A program made the translations under genes and the position numbers. From Mycobacterium sp. SMC-2 (lineage in GTDB: Bacteria > Actinomycetota > Actinomycetes > Mycobacteriales > Mycobacteriaceae): a DNA stretch of 64,000 bases. Positions 60,204 to 64,000 of this stretch are shown one piece after another. The DNA lies in NCBI RefSeq assembly GCF_025263485.1, contig NZ_CP079863.1, positions 5,890,001 through 5,954,000 of the forward strand, in the 5' to 3' direction. Under the pieces are notes generated by a model, which worked only from the letters and a program-made list of their open reading frames with translations, did no database searches and was not told the DNA's origin. Each line of letters starts with the position of its first letter. The first letter of the stretch is position 1.

Positions 60204-60594
60204 CGCCGCCAAGATCATCGGCGAAAACCTGCACAACCTCACCATCCCCGGGCCCGACGGCCGACTTGTCCGCTACCGGCTGCTCTCGCACAGCACCGTC
60301 GGACACTCACCCGAGCTGGCTGAACAGATCACCCGTCGCGCCCTCGACGTCGGCGCCGCGATCGTCCACGTCCTCGAGGCCAACGGCTACACCATCACCC
60401 ACGCGGCCGACCCAGCACCCACCGACAACCTCGGCCCATACATCGTGGTCACCGCCCACTGCGGACACTGCGCGTGCGCCATACACACGCTGACCGGGCT
60501 GCAACCAGACCCCAACCGCAAAGACCACTTCACCGCCAAGCTGTACAAGCAAGGCATCGAAGCTATCGGACTCGACCACAGGTGCTGGGAATGA
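60190..60594 (+). CDS. Hypothetical phage protein
   Basis: 134 residues. NDAAKIIGENLHNLTIPGPD, then YIVVTAHCGHCACAIHTLTG with three Cys/His. Stop overlaps the next start (ATGA). Function unknown. Confidence 0.65.
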   Translation: MPRNDAAKIIGENLHNLTIPGPDGRLVRYRLLSHSTVGHSPELAEQITRRALDVGAAIVHVLEANGYTITHAADPAPTDNLGPYIVVTAHCGHCACAIHTLTGLQPDPNRKDHFTAKLYKQGIEAIGLDHRCWE

Positions 60595-60821
60595 ACCAAC
60601 CATTCGAGCCGCCGCCGATCCTGTCCCAGCTCATGCCCTACCACCAAGCCACACGTAACTTCACCGTGCGCCAGGCCGAGAAGTTCATCCACTACCTCGC
60701 ACAGTGGATCACCACCAGCAACCGGCTACCAGCCCGCGCCAGCGTCGACAAACGCGGCGACAACACGCTCGTCATGACCGTCGTCATCGACACGCCAGAC
60801 ACACCACCAGACCACCCCTAG
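60591..60821 (+). CDS. Hypothetical phage protein
   Basis: 76 residues, start overlapping the previous stop. Helical (HQATRNFTVRQAEKFIHYLA), then a beta hairpin. Function unknown. Confidence 0.6.
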   Translation: MNQPFEPPPILSQLMPYHQATRNFTVRQAEKFIHYLAQWITTSNRLPARASVDKRGDNTLVMTVVIDTPDTPPDHP

Positions 60822-60823
60822 CC

Positions 60824-61150
60824 ATGCCTGGTCGGCACACCAGAACCACCACGCAACGCGGCCTCGGACATCGCCACAAACAGCAAGTTGAACACCTCAA
60901 ACGGCAACACATCGAGGGAACACCCTGCTGGTGGTGCGGCGAACCCATGTACCTCGCACAAGGACTATCCGGCGACCACTCCACACCACGATCAGCCGGC
61001 GGCACACTCGCCGACCGCCTACTCCACGGCCCATGCAACAGCGAACGCGGCGACGGAACACGCGACCACCTACGCCCAGCACTCACCGGCAAAACACGCC
61101 ACAAACAGACCGGCGCCGACCTCGGCCACCGAGTCATGGCGTGGCCTTAA
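60824..61150 (+). CDS. HNH endonuclease upstream of terminase
   Basis: 108 residues. TPCWWCGEPMYLAQGLSGDH, STPRSAGGTLADRLLHGPCN: a compact HNH fold with CxxC, DH and a late Asn. HNH nucleases next to the small terminase subunit take part in DNA packaging cuts in many siphophages. Confidence 0.8.
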   Translation: MPGRHTRTTTQRGLGHRHKQQVEHLKRQHIEGTPCWWCGEPMYLAQGLSGDHSTPRSAGGTLADRLLHGPCNSERGDGTRDHLRPALTGKTRHKQTGADLGHRVMAWP

Positions 61151-61286
61151 CACCGGCATGGTCGCATTGAGCCCGGTCCCACGGCGCCCGGTCACCGGCC
61201 CCACGGTCACCATCCAGCCACCCGCGCGCCCTCCCCGCAAACCCACCACCACCCCCGCCGAAAAAATCGAGAGGGAGGGGGCCGAG

Positions 61287-61310
61287 GCGACCGCCGCCCG
61301 TCGCTTTTTC
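61287..61310 (+). terminator. Terminator before the terminase genes
   Basis: GCGAC (61287-61291) and GTCGC (61300-61304) followed by TTTTT. It separates the early operon from the packaging genes. The cos site may also lie in this 195-base gap; no repeat or sequence proves it. Confidence 0.55.
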
Positions 61311-61345
61311 TCTCCTGGACGGAAAACGCACCATTTTGGCAGGTC

Positions 61346-61705
61346 ATGGCGATTGATCCGATTCGGCCAGTGAAGCTTGGTCGCCGCGCGGCCGCGCTGT
61401 GGCGCGAGCTGGTGCGGCCCGAGACGCCGGTCGACACGAAGGTGCTCGTCGCTGAGGCGTGCCGGCTGACGGATCGGCTCGACAAGTACGACCGGATCCT
61501 GCGGGCTGACCCGACTGATCCGGTGCGCAGCGAGGCCCGGCTGGCGGCGTCGGCGTTGCACCGGATCTTGAACGGCTTGTCGTACGAGACGCATGGAACG
61601 TCGGCCGGGACGCCGGCGGATCCTCCTGCGACCAGTAAGGCCACTACGATTGCTGACGAGATCGCGGCCCGCCGAGCCGCGCGGCAAGCAGACACCGCGG
61701 GTTAG
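61346..61705 (+). CDS. terS: Small terminase subunit
   Basis: 119 residues. Helical: RPVKLGRRAAALWRELVRPE, ACRLTDRLDKYDRILRADPT, TIADEIAARRAARQADTAG. Size, position and helices fit TerS. Overlaps the large subunit. Confidence 0.75.
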   Translation: MAIDPIRPVKLGRRAAALWRELVRPETPVDTKVLVAEACRLTDRLDKYDRILRADPTDPVRSEARLAASALHRILNGLSYETHGTSAGTPADPPATSKATTIADEIAARRAARQADTAG

Positions 61706-63206
61706 TCACTTCCCGCGCCCGGAGATCGCCCGGGACTACACCGCGGGCTTGGATGCGCTCGAGTGCGCCAAGATCGCGGGCCGGGAGAACATTCCGTGGC
61801 AAGAGCTGGTGGTCCGCGAGGGCATGGCCACCGACGACGCGGGCCGGTGGCTGGCGTTCGAGGTCGGCGTCCTGGTGGCCCGGCAGAACGGCAAGAACGG
61901 CGGCATCGAGGTCGTCGAGCTCGGTTGGATGATCAACGAGCCGGGCGTGTCGATCCTGCACACGGCGCACGAGTTCCAGACGGCCATGGAGTCGATGGAC
62001 AAGCTCGAGGCGTTGATCTTGTCGCATCCGCTGCTGGAGAACGAGGTCGCCCAGATCCGCCGCGGGAACGGCCGGGAGTCGATTCGGCTGAAGAACGGGT
62101 CGATCATCCGGTTCCGGACCCGCACGAAGTCTGGTGGCCGCGGCTTCTCGGTGGATCGGCTGGTGATCGACGAGGCGATGATCTGGTCGCCGGCGTCGCA
62201 GGCGGCGATCATGCCGCTGCTGACTACGGCGAAGAACCCGCAGATCTGGTATCTGGGGTCGGCTGCCGACGAGGAGACCCACGAGTACTGCGGCAAGTGG
62301 GCGTCGCTGCGGGCCCGCGCGCTGGCCGGCGACGATCCGAAGCTGTTGTGGCTGGAATGGTCGGCTCCGGAGCCGCCGGAAGACCCTGCGGCGCGGCGTG
62401 TTTGGCGTGAGGACCGCGCGAACTGGGCTGCCGCGAACCCGTCGATGGACTACCTGGTGACCGAGGAGTACATCGAAGATGAGTTGGCGGCGTTCCGGCG
62501 TGATCTGGCGAAATGGGAGGTCGAGCGGCTCTCGGTCGGCCGGTGGCCGAAGGACATCACCGACGTCCACATCTTCCCGATCGAGAAGTGGGACGCGCTA
62601 GGGGACGGATCGCCGGATCTGGTGAACATCTATCCGCAGGTGATTGCGGTGGACCGCGATCCGGTAACGAAATTATGGGCAATCGCGGGAGCGACGCACA
62701 CGACCGACGGTCACGCCCATATTGAGATCGGCTACAACCAGGTCGCATCGGCGACCGAGGTAGTCGAGAAGCTCGTCGACATCGTGACCGAGGCAGATCC
62801 TGCGGCGCTGGTGATCGACTCGCGGTCGCCGGCCGCCGTGCTCAAGCCGTATCTGATCGAGGCCGGCATCGAACCCGTGATGACCAACACCGCAGAGCTG
62901 GCGTTGGCCTGCGAAGGCATCGTCGAAGCAGTCGAATCAGCTCAGGTCACCCATTCCAACCAGGCTGTGTTGAACGAAGCGGTCATATCGGCGGCGAAAC
63001 GAGACCTTCCGGGAGACCGCTTCGCGTGGGACCGCAAACCAGGTGGCCAGATCGTGCAGCTGATGGCCGCAACGTTGGCGCACTGGGGGCTGCTGACCTT
63101 CACGACGCCGCCTAGGAACGCGCCGCCGCCGCTGATGGACAAACAGCCGGCACCGTCAAATGGCGGTTTTGACCACGATTTTGACGCTATGACGGCACCG
63201 TTCTGA
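61650..63206 (+). CDS. terL: Large terminase subunit
   Basis: About 518 residues from a TTG at 61650; an ATG at 61593 is in frame but deep inside terS. ATPase: EVGVLVARQNGKNGGIEVVE (Walker A variant RQNGKN), VDRLVIDEAMIWSP (Walker B), a coupling motif LGSAADEE. Nuclease: VIAVDRDPVTKLWAIAG, ALVIDSRSPAAVLKPY with catalytic acids. It packages DNA through the portal. Confidence 0.9.
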   Translation: MLTRSRPAEPRGKQTPRVSHFPRPEIARDYTAGLDALECAKIAGRENIPWQELVVREGMATDDAGRWLAFEVGVLVARQNGKNGGIEVVELGWMINEPGVSILHTAHEFQTAMESMDKLEALILSHPLLENEVAQIRRGNGRESIRLKNGSIIRFRTRTKSGGRGFSVDRLVIDEAMIWSPASQAAIMPLLTTAKNPQIWYLGSAADEETHEYCGKWASLRARALAGDDPKLLWLEWSAPEPPEDPAARRVWREDRANWAAANPSMDYLVTEEYIEDELAAFRRDLAKWEVERLSVGRWPKDITDVHIFPIEKWDALGDGSPDLVNIYPQVIAVDRDPVTKLWAIAGATHTTDGHAHIEIGYNQVASATEVVEKLVDIVTEADPAALVIDSRSPAAVLKPYLIEAGIEPVMTNTAELALACEGIVEAVESAQVTHSNQAVLNEAVISAAKRDLPGDRFAWDRKPGGQIVQLMAATLAHWGLLTFTTPPRNAPPPLMDKQPAPSNGGFDHDFDAMTAPF

Positions 63207-63234
63207 CCCGAAAATCGACCCAGGAGGGGATGTT

Positions 63235-64000
63235 TTGGCGCCTACATCGCGCAATGTCCCCGCCACAGCCCCGCTTAAACCTCCTGCGAAGCGTCTTCCG
63301 CGGCGCGTGGCGGGACTTAGGACTAAGACACCGGTCCCGATCACTGAAGCCGGATTCGCTAACCCGTTTCCCGGGATGCTGTCGGCGTTTTCGCAGTGGG
63401 ACCAGTTCGAGCAGGTGCCGGAGCTGTTGTGGCCCAACAGTGTGCGCACCTACACGCGGATGTGGCGGGAGGACTCGCGGATCGCGAGCGTCTATTACGC
63501 GATCGCGTTGCCGATTCTGCTGACCGGGTGGCGGATCGACCAGAACGGGGCCTCTGATGAGGTCACCGAGTTCGTGGCGACCAACCTGGGGCTGCCGATC
63601 GCGGGCGCTGATGAGACGAAGCCCAAACAGCGCACCCGCGGCCGGTTTTCGTGGTCGAAGCACCTGAAGCTGGCGTTGCGGCATCTGCAGTTCGGGCACC
63701 AGGTGTTCGAGCAGGTGTACCGCATCGGCGATGACGGCCGCGCGCATCTGCGCAAGCTGGCCCCGCGGCCGTCGTCGACGATCGCCTACTGGGACGTGGC
63801 GCTTGACGGCGGCCTGGTGGGTATCACTCAGTTCCCGCCGGGCACGTCGTTCGGGGCGCCGATGGGCATGACGCAGGGCGGCATGGCGGGGCTGCAACTG
63901 CAGATCCCCGTGTCCCGGCTCGTCGTGTACGTCCGCGACCCGGATCCGGGCCAGTGGATCGGCAACAGCCTGTTCCGGCCGGCCTACAAGCACTGGCTGC
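63235..64000 (+). CDS. Phage portal protein, N-terminal part (runs off the window)
   Basis: The frame is open from a TTG at 63235 (AGGAGG before it) to the end. LLWPNSVRTYTRMWREDSRI, ASVYYAIALPILLTGWRIDQ, SKHLKLALRHLQFGHQVFEQ, AYWDVALDGGLVGITQFPPG are typical of DUF935-like/SPP1-type portal proteins. It follows the terminase as expected. Confidence 0.85.
   Translation, partial: MAPTSRNVPATAPLKPPAKRLPRRVAGLRTKTPVPITEAGFANPFPGMLSAFSQWDQFEQVPELLWPNSVRTYTRMWREDSRIASVYYAIALPILLTGWRIDQNGASDEVTEFVATNLGLPIAGADETKPKQRTRGRFSWSKHLKLALRHLQFGHQVFEQVYRIGDDGRAHLRKLAPRPSSTIAYWDVALDGGLVGITQFPPGTSFGAPMGMTQGGMAGLQLQIPVSRLVVYVRDPDPGQWIGNSLFRPAYKHWL

Larger units (their letters stand above)
48281..64000. mobile_element. 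Prophage in tRNA-Lys (right end outside window)
   Basis: A repressor gene crossing the tRNA, divergent Cro/Xis-like gene, RecE/RecT, Dam, RuvC-like, many coupled small genes, then terminase and portal in phage order. The integrase and second att site would be at the far end, outside the window. The layout resembles temperate mycobacteriophages of the BPs/Brujita kind. Confidence 0.88.

Overview
The window is high-GC DNA from an actinomycete, almost certainly a Mycobacterium or close relative. The evidence is ESX/type VII-secretion-type substrates, WhiB, MmpL, leaderless start codons, and a chromosomal cluster of tRNA-Phe, tRNA-Asp, tRNA-Glu and tRNA-Lys. That tRNA cluster (47.85-48.33 kb) is the only clearly ancestral chromosomal DNA; nearly everything else is mobile DNA that entered at its two ends.

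Element A (1 to about 28.8 kb; left end outside the window) is an integrated plasmid- or ICE-like element. It has a minus-strand operon of ESX-associated genes (182-10329: EspC-, EspH- and EspL/YbaB-like proteins, a PE/PPE-like fusion, two paralogous membrane proteins and large Pro/Gly-rich proteins), interrupted by an IS110-family element. A family of DUF4226-like proteins follows, two of which carry peptidoglycan-hydrolase domains. A second minus-strand operon reads WhiB, winged-helix protein, NusA-like KH protein, two unknowns, and an 1800-residue adenine-methyltransferase/helicase. A parAB partition locus with three copies of a 14-bp palindrome, an excisionase-like protein and a tyrosine integrase complete it. 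Its right end is a 46-bp att copy at 28790.

Element B (28.8-47.9 kb) lies between two identical 46-bp copies of the 3' part of tRNA-Phe. It looks like an actinomycete integrative and conjugative element (AICE): an HUH rolling-circle Rep, a Nudix protein (Pif-like), a GntR regulator (KorSA-like), a one-protein FtsK-type DNA translocase (TraB/TraSA-like), Xis and Int. Cargo between Rep and the transfer genes is a TetR/cytochrome P450 pair, a second tetR whose 5' end was cut off by an IS21-family insertion, an MmpL transporter coupled to an alpha/beta hydrolase, a DUF6188-like gene and a 522-residue protein of unknown function. Elements A and B are therefore in tandem at one tRNA-Phe.

The third element is a prophage inserted in tRNA-Lys (48.26 kb to beyond 64 kb). 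Its repressor gene runs into the tRNA, the arrangement expected for phages with integration-dependent immunity. Then come a Cro/Xis-like gene, many small translationally coupled genes, a RecE/RecT-like pair, Dam methylase, HNH nuclease, a replication protein with an iteron-like repeat patch, RuvC-like resolvase, a toxin-antitoxin pair on the opposite strand, and terminase and portal genes running off the end. Six genes between 48.7 and 58.8 kb, and the IS110 transposase, are broken by what look like single-base losses, most of them in runs of C; this is either homopolymer under-calling or real slippage.

Nothing here resembles a CRISPR array or rRNA. Family names are based on motifs read by eye; no database search was possible.
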